Positions 7,712 through 15,167 of a stretch of 64,000 bases of DNA are shown one piece after another. The notes beneath the pieces were generated by a model. It made no database searches. It was not told where the DNA came from and saw only the letters and a list, made by a program, of their open reading frames with translations. Each line of letters starts with the position of its first letter. Within the stretch, counting starts at the first letter, position 1. Source of the DNA: Methylovulum sp. (lineage in GTDB: Bacteria; Pseudomonadota; Gammaproteobacteria; Methylococcales; Methylomonadaceae); contig JAURZI010000079.1 in NCBI GenBank assembly GCA_030653435.1, forward strand, positions 1 to 64,000, read 5' to 3'. Position numbers and translations under genes: made by a program.

Positions 7712-8041
7712 ATGATTGAACCCGTCGAGTTAAAAGATTTCTTTATCACGTTTTTCTCATCCGCATTAATTATTATGGCTGGAGCCAGTTACGCCTTGCT
7801 GTTTGCCTGGTCAAAAACCAATGCAAAGACGGGCATCAAAGTGGCGGCTTACAGCGCTTATCTGGTGTTGGCGGTCTCGGTTGCCGAACTGACGTATGCC
7901 GCGCATTTTTCAGGTTACTGGCTGATTATTTCCATCACGATGCTGGTCGGCTATTTTTTTGCGCCGATAGGCATCTGGCATCTATGTGTTAAAACCCATA
8001 CCGATCACGATTTAACAACAACAGAGGAGGATAAGCTATGA
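7712..8041 (+). CDS. Small membrane protein of the nor unit
   Basis: 109 aa with three hydrophobic helices: FFITFFSSALIIMAGASYALLFAW (~10-33), VAAYSAYLVLAVSVAEL (~45-61) and GYWLIISITMLVGYFFAPIGIWHL (~68-91), then a polar His/Thr/Glu-rich tail. Its stop overlaps the norC start (ATGA, 8038-8041), so the two are translationally coupled. I do not know a named family; size and position recall the small NorE/NorF-like accessory membrane proteins of nor operons, but similarity to them is not evident by eye. It could help assemble or stabilise the reductase. Confidence 0.65.
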   Translation: MIEPVELKDFFITFFSSALIIMAGASYALLFAWSKTNAKTGIKVAAYSAYLVLAVSVAELTYAAHFSGYWLIISITMLVGYFFAPIGIWHLCVKTHTDHDLTTTEEDKL

Positions 8042-8634
8042 ACGTAACACCCTTATGGGCGTCGGAATCATTCTGGAAAAAAACGGCAATCTGGGTAACC
8101 GCCGGATCATTTATCATTTTAGTCGTTTTAACGTTTGATTCATTAAGCCAAACCCAAGCGGGCGGTAAGCGTGTCCCCGCCTATGCCGTCATTAACAAAA
8201 AAATCGATTATCAATATAAAGCGGATCTGCATAAATTTGTGCCGGTTATCGGAGACGCCGAACTGTTGTTCGGTAAAGAGTTTACCGAAGCAGAAGCCGA
8301 AGAATGGGTCACGTTAGGCAAAAAAACCACGCAAGCCAAAAATTGCATGAATTGTCATACGCTGTTGGGGAACGGCGCCTATTATGCCCCGGACTTGACC
8401 AAAGCCTGGCTTGATAAAGGTTGGATATCCAAAGAGATGCGCGAAGATTTGATGGTGAAATTTTTGATGAATCCGGAAAAAAATGCCCGCACCTTTGGCA
8501 GCAACCGCAAAATGCCCAACCTGAACATCACCGAAGCAGAAGCGAAAGGCGTGGTGGCGTTTTTAAAATGGATGTCCAGCATTGATACCAACGGCTTCCC
8601 TTATAACTTTAAAACAATTAATGCGGAGGAATGA
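8038..8634 (+). CDS. norC: Nitric oxide reductase subunit C (cytochrome c)
   Basis: 198 aa. One N-terminal anchor (AIWVTAGSFIILVVLTF, ~17-33) followed by a periplasmic mono-haem cytochrome c domain with haem site NCMNCHTLLGNGAYYAPDL (~101-119) and the axial-Met region NRKMPNLNIT (~160). NorC passes electrons from soluble cytochromes to the NorB haem b; the complex reduces two NO to N2O on the periplasmic side of the membrane. GGAGG precedes the start, which overlaps the upstream small gene, and its own stop overlaps norB. At ~198 aa it is longer than the ~146-aa Pseudomonas subunit because of the linker between anchor and haem domain. Confidence 0.93.
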   Translation: MNVTPLWASESFWKKTAIWVTAGSFIILVVLTFDSLSQTQAGGKRVPAYAVINKKIDYQYKADLHKFVPVIGDAELLFGKEFTEAEAEEWVTLGKKTTQAKNCMNCHTLLGNGAYYAPDLTKAWLDKGWISKEMREDLMVKFLMNPEKNARTFGSNRKMPNLNITEAEAKGVVAFLKWMSSIDTNGFPYNFKTINAEE

Positions 8635-10154
8635 ACATGGATACGAGCAATACGATGGGCATCATGCAAAAGGCGGCCGGGTTATTTGATCGGGTGCAGG
8701 GTCGGGTCAACGACTTCAAAACCTGGGTGGCGCTGGACAGCACCCATCTAAGCGCCGGACAGCAACTGGCGGTCAAATACTTTACCGTCGCGGTTATTCT
8801 GTTTTTTGCACAGATCCTGTTTGGCATGCTGGCGGCAACACAGTTTATTTTTCCAAATTTTTTATACGGTTTTTTGGATTTCAGCGTCAACCGCATGGTG
8901 CATATCAATGCGATGGTGGTCTGGATGTTGTACGGCTTTATCGGTTGTGTCTATTGGCTGCTTGAAGATGAAAGCGGCACGGACATTGTCGGCCTGAAGC
9001 TCGGTAACATCGCTTTTTGGGTGCTGACCGGCGCCGTCACGCTGGTGGTGCTGGTTTACCTGCTGGTGCAAATCGGCCCCGGCAAGGACTCCAGCCTGTG
9101 GTTGATCAACGAAGGCCGCGAATACATCGAAGCGCCGCGTTGGGCGGACATCGGCATTGTGGTCGTGATGCTGATATTTTTCTATAACGTCGTCGCCACC
9201 TTCAGCAAAGGCAAGTGGTCGGGCATTGCCGGCGTGTTGACGCTGGACTTGGTCGCGCTGGCCGGCCTTTATACCGCCGGCATGTTTTATATGACCAATA
9301 TCACCCACGACCAGTATTGGTGGTGGTGGGTGATCCATTTATGGGTGGAAGCGACCTGGGAAGTATTGGTCGGTGTCATCATGGCCTGGTCCTTGATGAA
9401 ATTACTGGGCGTTAAACGCAAAATCGTGCAAACCTGGTTGTATATTGAAGTCGCGTTGATGTTCGGTTCGGGTATTTTAGGGCTGGGGCATCATTATTTC
9501 TGGATCGGCACACCCGAATACTGGCTGACCATAGGCGGCTTTTTCTCGGCGCTGGAACCGATTCCGTTGGTCGCGATGGTTGTCCATGCCGTTTATGATG
9601 CCGGTAGCCATTCCTTTAAAAACGGCAATCACCCAGCCTTGGCATGGATCATCGCTCAGGCTTTCGGTAATTTTTTTGGCGCCGGTGTATGGGGCTTTAT
9701 GCACACGCTGCCGCAAATCAATTTATACACCCACGGTACACAATGGTCGGCGTCACACGGACATTTGGCGTTTTTCGGGGCTTACGCGACGATTAATATC
9801 GCATTCTTTTATCTGGCTATCCAGCACTGGCGCGGCGATGTTTGGATGAGCGACGGCATTAAAAATGGCTGGCGCTGGAAATGGGCATTAGGCTTATTGA
9901 ATGGCGGTGTATTAGGCATGACGATTGCCTTATTGATTGCCGGTTATGAACAGTCATTCATCGAACGCGCCGTTGAAGGGTCAACCTGGGCGGGTTATTT
10001 TATCGCGCAGAACCACCCGTCATTCCAAAGCGCGATGGTATGGCGCTGGTTTTTCGGTCTGGTTACGTTGGTTGGCCTGGTGTTGTTAATCTGGGATTTG
10101 TTGACTATCGGCAAGGGTGAAGAACGCAAAGCGGTGGTGATTAGCGCTGAATAA
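8631..10154 (+). CDS. norB: Nitric oxide reductase subunit B (catalytic)
   Basis: 507 aa, about 12 transmembrane helices, haem-copper oxidase superfamily. Visible ligands: MVHINAMVVW (low-spin haem), WVIHLWVEATWEV (first Fe-B His plus the Glu), LGHHYFW (the two further Fe-B His), SALEPIPL (second conserved Glu) and SASHGHLAFFGAY (haem b3 and low-spin haem). Presence of the HxxxE and absence of the oxidase Tyr-His crosslink motif make it a c-type NO reductase, not an oxidase. It starts at the ATGA overlap with norC; a second ATG at 8637 is possible. Together with a dedicated regulator this would remove NO produced during ammonia co-oxidation or denitrification. Confidence 0.94.
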   Translation: MNMDTSNTMGIMQKAAGLFDRVQGRVNDFKTWVALDSTHLSAGQQLAVKYFTVAVILFFAQILFGMLAATQFIFPNFLYGFLDFSVNRMVHINAMVVWMLYGFIGCVYWLLEDESGTDIVGLKLGNIAFWVLTGAVTLVVLVYLLVQIGPGKDSSLWLINEGREYIEAPRWADIGIVVVMLIFFYNVVATFSKGKWSGIAGVLTLDLVALAGLYTAGMFYMTNITHDQYWWWWVIHLWVEATWEVLVGVIMAWSLMKLLGVKRKIVQTWLYIEVALMFGSGILGLGHHYFWIGTPEYWLTIGGFFSALEPIPLVAMVVHAVYDAGSHSFKNGNHPALAWIIAQAFGNFFGAGVWGFMHTLPQINLYTHGTQWSASHGHLAFFGAYATINIAFFYLAIQHWRGDVWMSDGIKNGWRWKWALGLLNGGVLGMTIALLIAGYEQSFIERAVEGSTWAGYFIAQNHPSFQSAMVWRWFFGLVTLVGLVLLIWDLLTIGKGEERKAVVISAE

Positions 10155-10173
10155 CGGCTTACACTGCTAATGT

Positions 10174-10207
10174 CAGACCTGACAGGTTGTGCGGCCTGTC
10201 AGGTCTG
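10174..10207. terminator. Perfect 13-bp hairpin between norB and pilU
   Basis: CAGACCTGACAGG (10174-10186) pairs perfectly with CCTGTCAGGTCTG (10195-10207) around an 8-nt loop, in the gap between two convergent genes. No T run follows on either strand, so it may act as a bidirectional stop or 3'-end stabiliser. Confidence 0.6.
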
Positions 10208-10256
10208 GCCGGTGCTGACCGTTCAATACCGGTAATCCGGCAGGCGCGGGTTGCGG

Positions 10257-11495
10257 CTATTGGATGACTTTTCCCGGATTGTTCGGATCACTCCAGTCTA
10301 TTTTTGCCTCTGCTAGTTTAACGGCGTTTTGTTTGGTTTTTTCTTTGTCGTCTACCTCTTCTTCTTTATCAATGGCTTGCAACGACAAGCCGCCAGCTGC
10401 GGGGTTATCTCCGCCTTCCGGTGCGGCGGAACCAAAGCCGTCACTCAAGTTTATTTTCAATTTGAGGTTATTCGGTGAATCGGAGTTTTGCAAGGCATCG
10501 TCCAGGGAAATGATGCCGTCTTTGTAAAGCCGCATCAGATGGCTGTCAAAAGTCTGCATGCCGATGTTTTCCGATTTCTCCATGGCTTCTTTAATACTCT
10601 GTACTTCGCCTTTCAAGATCAGGTCGCGCACCAGTTGCGATGTCAGCAGGATTTCAATGGCGGCTACACGTTTGCCGTCAATCGTGGGTACCAGCCGTTG
10701 CGAGACAAAGGCTTTTAAATTAAGCGACAAATCCAGCAGTAATTGGTTGTGGCGTTCTTCCGGGAAGAAATTGAGGATTCTGTCCAGCGCCTGGTTGGAA
10801 TTGTTGGCGTGCAATGTCGATAAGCATAAATGTCCGGTTTCCGCAAAAGCCAGAGCATGTTCCATCGTCTCCCTGGAGCGTATTTCGCCGATCAGGATGA
10901 CGTCGGGCGCCTGGCGCAAGGTATTTTTCAGCGCATCTTCATAACTCATGGTATCGACGCCGACTTCGCGCTGGTTGACCAGCGATTTTTTATGCGGGTG
11001 GATATACTCGATAGGGTCTTCTATCGTAATGATATGCCCGGACGCATTGGTGTTGCGGTAGTCGATCAGCGCCGCCAGCGAGGTCGATTTGCCCGAACCG
11101 GTACCGCCGACAAACAGGATCAGACCGCGTTTTTCCATGATGGTCTTCTTTAGGATAGGTGGCAGACCCAGCTTATCGGCATTGGGGATATCTACCTTGA
11201 TATTGCGGATGACCAAGGCAAAATTGTTGCGTTGCCTGAATATATTGATCCTAAAGCGGCCTATGCCGGGTTCTGAAATGGCCAGATTCAATTCAGGCGT
11301 ATGTTCAAACGCCTTTTGCTGATCTATATCCATCAGGCTGTAAGCGATTTCCTTGAGTTTGTCGTTGGTCAGCTTAATGTTTTCAATCGGTTTAAGTGTG
11401 CCCTGAAATTTAGCTGCCGGCGGCGCATCTACAGTCAGGTAAAGGTCGGAACCATCGTGGTGGACAAGAATTTTGAGGTAGTCTTTGAATTCCAT
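10257..11495 (-). CDS. pilU: Type IV pilus retraction ATPase PilU
   Basis: 412 aa from MEFKDYLKILV at 11495 (an upstream in-frame codon at 11540 lacks support). Walker A GGTGSGKST, the Asp-box ITIEDPIEYIH, Walker B DVILIGEIR and the His-box LCLSTLHANN place it in the PilT/VirB11 family. Length above that of PilT, the MEFKDYL start and the long charged C-terminal tail (DKEEEVDDKEKTKQN) point to PilU. It works with PilT on the cytoplasmic face to retract pili. The usual pilT partner is not in this window, and the gene stands alone. Confidence 0.88.
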   Translation of the reverse strand: MEFKDYLKILVHHDGSDLYLTVDAPPAAKFQGTLKPIENIKLTNDKLKEIAYSLMDIDQQKAFEHTPELNLAISEPGIGRFRINIFRQRNNFALVIRNIKVDIPNADKLGLPPILKKTIMEKRGLILFVGGTGSGKSTSLAALIDYRNTNASGHIITIEDPIEYIHPHKKSLVNQREVGVDTMSYEDALKNTLRQAPDVILIGEIRSRETMEHALAFAETGHLCLSTLHANNSNQALDRILNFFPEERHNQLLLDLSLNLKAFVSQRLVPTIDGKRVAAIEILLTSQLVRDLILKGEVQSIKEAMEKSENIGMQTFDSHLMRLYKDGIISLDDALQNSDSPNNLKLKINLSDGFGSAAPEGGDNPAAGGLSLQAIDKEEEVDDKEKTKQNAVKLAEAKIDWSDPNNPGKVIQ

Positions 11496-11633
11496 AGCAA
11501 GCTCGGTGAAAAATAGTGGTGGTCGGATGTAGTTTACCAAACTGGGGCGTAGGCGCTAGCTTATCACCCGGTTATCAAACAAAACCGCGTATAATGCGCC
11601 GTTGTTAGACAACTTTTTAATTAACCAGAGTTT

Positions 11634-12671
11634 ATGAGTAAGCAAAGAAAAGCGGTGGCATTAATTTCCGGTGGTTTAGATTCGATGCTGGCCGCAAAAA
11701 CCGTCATGGCCCAGGGTGTGCACGTCGAAGGGATTAATTTTTATACCGGTTTTTGTGTGGAGGGCCATACCCATGCCATACGCGAAAAAGCCAAGCCCAA
11801 ACGCAATAATGCCTTGTGGGTCGCCGAGCAATTGGGCATTAAGCTGCATATCGTCGATGTCATCGAAGACTATAAAAAAGTGCTGATTAATCCCAAACAT
11901 GGCTACGGTGCGCATCTTAACCCTTGTTTGGACTGTAAGATATTCATGGTCAATAAAGCCAAGCAATGGCTGGCCGAAAACGACTTTGACTTCATTATTA
12001 CCGGTGAAGTCATCGGACAGCGGCCGATGTCGCAACGCAAAAATACCATGCCGATTATTGCCAAACAATCCGGCGCCGATGATTTGCTGTTACGACCCTT
12101 ATGCGCAAAAAATCTGCCGGAAACCTTGCCGGAACGCGAAGGTTGGATTGATAGGGAAAAACTGCACGACATCACAGGACGTTCGCGTAAGCCGCAGATG
12201 GCGATGGCGGAGCAATTTGGTTTTGATGATTACTCACAACCTGCCGGGGGCTGTTGTTTTCTGGTCGATAAGTTTTATAGCTCGAAATTGCTCGATTTGT
12301 GGCAGGCGCAAGGCAGTAAAGACTATGAACTCGACGACGTCATGCTGTTGAAAGTCGGTCGCCATATCAGGCCAGCCGCCAACTTTAAGCTGATAGTCGC
12401 GAGGGAAGAAGGCGAAGGCCGGTTTCTGCAAGGCTACAAAAAAGACTATGTCAGCCTGATTTCAGTCAGCCATAACGGGCCTTTGGTGTTGCTGGACGGC
12501 GAGGCTTCGGCGGAAGATTTATATCTGGCGGCAAGAATTACCGCGCGCTTTGGGCAAGGGCGCGATGCCGAGCAGGTGGATGTCGCGATAGTCGAGAGGG
12601 ACGGCCTGGAGCGTGTGCTTACGGTGCTGCCGTTACCGCAGGCGGAGATTCCCAAGGCCTGGTATATTTAA
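11634..12671 (+). CDS. PP-loop tRNA-thiolation-like enzyme with C-terminal NFACT-R-like region
   Basis: 345 aa. ALISGGLDSMLAAK at residues ~9-22 is the ATP-PP loop of MnmA/ThiI-type enzymes that adenylate tRNA uridine before sulfur transfer. NPCLDCKIFM (~98) gives a CxxC pair, GEVIGQRPMSQRKNT is family-specific, and SQPAGGCCFL (~200) has a further Cys pair. The last ~110 residues (DDVMLLKVGRHIRPA, KLIVAREEGEGRFL) resemble the NFACT-R/DUF814-type domain. Similar proteins are annotated tRNA 2-thiouridylase-like or sulfur-relay proteins; true substrate is unproven. It is too different from MnmA to be called that. Confidence 0.7.
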   Translation: MSKQRKAVALISGGLDSMLAAKTVMAQGVHVEGINFYTGFCVEGHTHAIREKAKPKRNNALWVAEQLGIKLHIVDVIEDYKKVLINPKHGYGAHLNPCLDCKIFMVNKAKQWLAENDFDFIITGEVIGQRPMSQRKNTMPIIAKQSGADDLLLRPLCAKNLPETLPEREGWIDREKLHDITGRSRKPQMAMAEQFGFDDYSQPAGGCCFLVDKFYSSKLLDLWQAQGSKDYELDDVMLLKVGRHIRPAANFKLIVAREEGEGRFLQGYKKDYVSLISVSHNGPLVLLDGEASAEDLYLAARITARFGQGRDAEQVDVAIVERDGLERVLTVLPLPQAEIPKAWYI

Positions 12672-12773
12672 CGGTATGGCGTTCAAAACCTGGTTTGGAC
12701 TTTTACAGTTAGGGCCTTAAGCTTAGGGGGAGGTGAGATTCCCCAACGTATCTTGTTACCTGTATTTTTTAGC

Positions 12774-12969
12774 TACTCCCATCTGAGTCAAAAAGCGTTG
12801 AAGTTTTTGCCAGAGGTCATTATTCAGCCTTTTCCCACCGTAGGGCGCGCTGTGCGCGCCATCGGCGGCTCAGTACCGGAAAAGGCGCGCGCGGCGCGCC
12901 CTACGTTTCGTGTAACGGTAGGCGTTGCCGGTTTCAAAACTTAGACGTTTTCTCGATCAGATGGGAGTA
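12774..12969 (+). mobile_element. MITE-like element, copy 1
   Basis: 196 bp bounded by TACTCCCATCTGA (12774) and TCAGATGGGAGTA (ending 12969), a perfect 13-bp terminal inverted repeat with TA at both edges, as for elements moved by Tc1/mariner/IS630-type transposases. The middle holds GC-rich nested palindromes (GGGCGCGCTGTGCGCGCC; GGCGCGCGCGGCGCGCC). It carries no ORF. A second copy, inverted and roughly 90% alike by eye, lies at 18303-18499. Its right end is 18 bp upstream of the Uma2 start and supplies the sequence just before the ribosome binding site. Confidence 0.85.
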
Positions 12970-12987
12970 ATAGAGGAGTCAACCCAC

Positions 12988-13623
12988 ATGAGCGCAATCA
13001 TTAAAAATGCTGATGAATCCGGGAACGATGCCCTGTCCAAATCCCGTCAATCTGAACAGTTGACTGAAGACGAGTATTTAAGCAGCGAACTGACATCCGA
13101 TGTGAAGCGCGAGTATATCGACGGCCAGATTTATGCTATGGCAGGTGTCGGATACAACCATAATTGTATTGCGGTTACTATCGCCCGCAAATTCGGCAAT
13201 CATCTTGAAGGCACGCCTTGCACTACCTTTATAGCGGACATGAAGGTGCGTTTAGGAAAAGACTATGTTTATCCTGATGTGCTGGTCGATTGCAGTACGC
13301 TATCGGGCAATGATTATTTCTCAACATCGCCGGTGATTATTGTTGAAGTGTTATCGAAATCAACCCGAAAAATGGATACGACCGCAAAACTCGTGCGTTA
13401 CATCAATCTGCCGTCTTTACAGGAATATGTCTTGATAGAACAAGACTTTGTTTCTGTTCAAGTGCTGCGTAAAGCCCATGCCTGGCAACCGGACTATTAC
13501 TATCTGGGCGATTGGGTTACGTTTGAATCCATTGGCCTGACATTAACCGTTGAAGAAATTTATGATCGCGTTGATAACGCGGACATGAATGAATTCAGGC
13601 AGGAACAGCAATTACCTGAATAA
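12988..13623 (+). CDS. Uma2-family PD-(D/E)XK nuclease-fold protein, paralogue 1
   Basis: 211 aa from ATG 12988 (RBS GAGGAG at 12973-12978). The Uma2/DUF820 core is clear: YLSSELTSDVKREYIDGQIY (conserved E..DG), NHNCIAVTIARKF, VYPDVLVDC and VIIVEVLS, the last two giving the D...E.x pair of a restriction-endonuclease fold. The basic residue after the motif (SKSTRK) fits an active site. Cellular role of Uma2 proteins is unsettled; they multiply in genomes rich in mobile DNA. The downstream paralogue at 17675 shares the whole core and the end DMNEFRQ-QQ. Confidence 0.85.
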   Translation: MSAIIKNADESGNDALSKSRQSEQLTEDEYLSSELTSDVKREYIDGQIYAMAGVGYNHNCIAVTIARKFGNHLEGTPCTTFIADMKVRLGKDYVYPDVLVDCSTLSGNDYFSTSPVIIVEVLSKSTRKMDTTAKLVRYINLPSLQEYVLIEQDFVSVQVLRKAHAWQPDYYYLGDWVTFESIGLTLTVEEIYDRVDNADMNEFRQEQQLPE

Positions 13624-13765
13624 AAACGGGGGGAGATTAACCGCGAAAGTTTTAAGGCGTGATCGCGTCGCTAGTTAGTCAACACAATGCTCACGTCACT
13701 AGGCATTGAGTCATAAATAGTGTTTTTAACAACGAACCGTCCCGCGTTGTGCATGAGGATAAATA

Positions 13766-14596
13766 ATGACCGCAAAATATCTCAATCCTTACACCGATTT
13801 TGGCTTTAAAAAACTGTTTGGTGAAGAAGGCAGTAAAGATCTGTTAATGGATTTTTTAAATCAATTATTACCGCTCCAACATCAAATTGCCGAATTAAGC
13901 TTCAAAAATCCTGAAAAAGCCCCAGCTACCGCTAAAGAACGCAAAGCTATTTTCGATATTTATTGCCAAAATAGCAAAGGCGAACGCTTTATTGTCGAAA
14001 TGCAAAAAGCGAAAGTTAAATTCTTTAAAGACCGTTCTTTGTTTTATTCAACGTTTCCGATTAAAGAACAAGCTCAAAAAGGCGGTTGGGATTTTAAACT
14101 CATGCCTGTTTATTTTATTGCGATTTTAGATTTTATTTATGATGAAAAAGAGGAGGCCAGTAAATTTCGGCGTGATGTCAGTTTGAAAGACCAAGACGGT
14201 GAGGTTTTTTATGACAAGCTACATTTTAAATTTTTACAAATGCCATTGTTTACGAAACAAGAACATGAGTTAGAAACGCATTTTGATAAATGGATTTATT
14301 TTTTGAAAAACCTGGAAAATTTTGATCATATTCCGGCCATCTTAAACGAGCCTATTTTTCAGAAAGGCTTCGAGATTGCCGAACTTGCCCATTTAAAACC
14401 TAAACAATTTGAGATTTACCAAAAGAGTTTGTTGGACTATTGGGAAATGAAGAATGTGACTGACAACTCGTTTGAGGAAGGGAAAATTGAAGGCATAAAA
14501 ACAGTGGCTAAAGCGTTAAAAGCACAGGGCATTGCCATCGACATTATCATGACAACAACGGGTTTAACTCAACAAGAGATTGAAGAGGCAGTGTAG
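13766..14596 (+). CDS. Rpn-family PD-(D/E)XK nuclease / putative transposase
   Basis: 276 aa. Begins MTAKYLNPYTDFGFKKLFG, the standard Rpn (PDDEXK_2) opening; AIFDIYCQNSKGERFIVEMQ (~71-90) is the catalytic D...ExQ segment, and RSLFYSTFPIKEQAQKGG is the conserved following helix. Residues ~225-276 form a helical tail (SFEEGKIEGIKTVAKALKAQ, then GLTQQEIEEAV). Relatives in E. coli are DNA endonucleases that raise recombination and are toxic when overproduced. The gene is strikingly AT-rich beside its GC-richer neighbours, a sign of transfer, and sits between the two MITE copies. Confidence 0.88.
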   Translation: MTAKYLNPYTDFGFKKLFGEEGSKDLLMDFLNQLLPLQHQIAELSFKNPEKAPATAKERKAIFDIYCQNSKGERFIVEMQKAKVKFFKDRSLFYSTFPIKEQAQKGGWDFKLMPVYFIAILDFIYDEKEEASKFRRDVSLKDQDGEVFYDKLHFKFLQMPLFTKQEHELETHFDKWIYFLKNLENFDHIPAILNEPIFQKGFEIAELAHLKPKQFEIYQKSLLDYWEMKNVTDNSFEEGKIEGIKTVAKALKAQGIAIDIIMTTTGLTQQEIEEAV

Positions 14597-14598
14597 AT

Positions 14599-14826
14599 AT
14601 GGCTGATATAAAAGAGCTTTTGAAAGATTGGGAAATGCAGCTGGTTTGGGAGGCGAGTTTTGAGGATGGCTATAAAAAGGGCATAAAATTAGGCATTGCA
14701 GAGTGTTTGTTGGCAAGGGGCGTAGCTAGTGAAATGATTGTAAAAGCAACCGGATTATCAAACGCTGAGGTTGAAGGTTTGGCGAGTCCACTTTTAAATA
14801 ATAATGAGGAGGTTGATGATGAATAA
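14599..14826 (+). CDS. 75-aa protein duplicating the Rpn C-terminal tail; possible antitoxin
   Basis: Starts two bases after the Rpn stop, with GAAGAGG upstream. LLKDWEMQLVWEASFEDGYK lines up with the Rpn LLDYWEMKNVTDNSFEEGKI, and the following GIKLGIAECLLARGVASEMI then KATGLSNAEVE lines up with GIKTVAKALKAQGIAIDIIM then TTTGLTQQEIE. So it is the Rpn tail as a separate gene, with no nuclease part. In E. coli rpnA an internally initiated C-terminal fragment is reported to block the full-length toxin; this could be the same idea as its own gene, or the remains of a second, truncated Rpn copy. Confidence 0.7.
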   Translation: MADIKELLKDWEMQLVWEASFEDGYKKGIKLGIAECLLARGVASEMIVKATGLSNAEVEGLASPLLNNNEEVDDE

Positions 14827-14938
14827 CATTTTTAACGCTAAATCGCTCGGCTTTGCGGCAGGGTTCACGGTGTTGTTGGCGGGTTTGCTGTTGTTGTGCG
14901 GGCAACCGGCTTTTGCTGCGCTCACCACGCCGATTTGA
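14816..14938 (+). CDS. 40-aa signal-peptide-like ORF
   Basis: Overlaps the end of the 75-aa gene and follows AATGAGGAGG. MMNNIFNAKSLGFAAGFTVL then LAGLLLLCGQPAFAALTTPI is a textbook Sec signal sequence with an AFA-A cleavage site and only about six residues left. It may be the beginning of a secreted protein cut off by rearrangement, or a short leader; TusA begins two bases later. Too short to judge further. Confidence 0.4.
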   Translation: MMNNIFNAKSLGFAAGFTVLLAGLLLLCGQPAFAALTTPI

Positions 14939-14939
14939 A

Positions 14940-15167
14940 ATGATAAAAGAAACCCTAAACACCCGCCGCCTGCTGTGTCCCTTGCCGGTCATCCGTACCC
15001 AGGACAAAGTCAAACAATTGTCGCCCGGTGCTGTGCTGGAAGTGGTCGGCACTGATCCGGGCATCATGCAGGACATTCCGGCCTGGTGCCGCATCAATGG
15101 GCATAAGGTGCTGGATATGCGCGCAGGCGACCATGAATATACGATTGTTTTGGAAGTGGGTGGGTAA
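14940..15167 (+). CDS. TusA-family sulfurtransferase
   Basis: 75 aa from ATG 14940. RRLLCPLPVIRTQDKVKQL carries the CPxP motif with the sulfur-carrying Cys13, followed by PGAVLEVVGTDPGIMQDIPA and WCRINGHKVLDM as in TusA proteins. The family carries persulfide sulfur between proteins, for tRNA thiolation or other sulfur chemistry. Its stop overlaps the start of the cation efflux gene, so the two are co-translated. The PP-loop enzyme at 11634 could be a partner but is not in the same operon. Confidence 0.85.
   Translation: MIKETLNTRRLLCPLPVIRTQDKVKQLSPGAVLEVVGTDPGIMQDIPAWCRINGHKVLDMRAGDHEYTIVLEVGG

Noticed and set aside
7492-7749. 85-aa minus-strand ORF before the nor unit
   Set aside because: Runs through a hairpin and into the start of the 109-aa gene, with no RBS or family features.
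8631-10154. Possible nitric oxide dismutase or quinol-type NO reductase instead of NorB
   Set aside because: A separate cytochrome c subunit is present, the quinol-type N-terminal extension is missing, and all expected NorB His and Glu ligands are visible.
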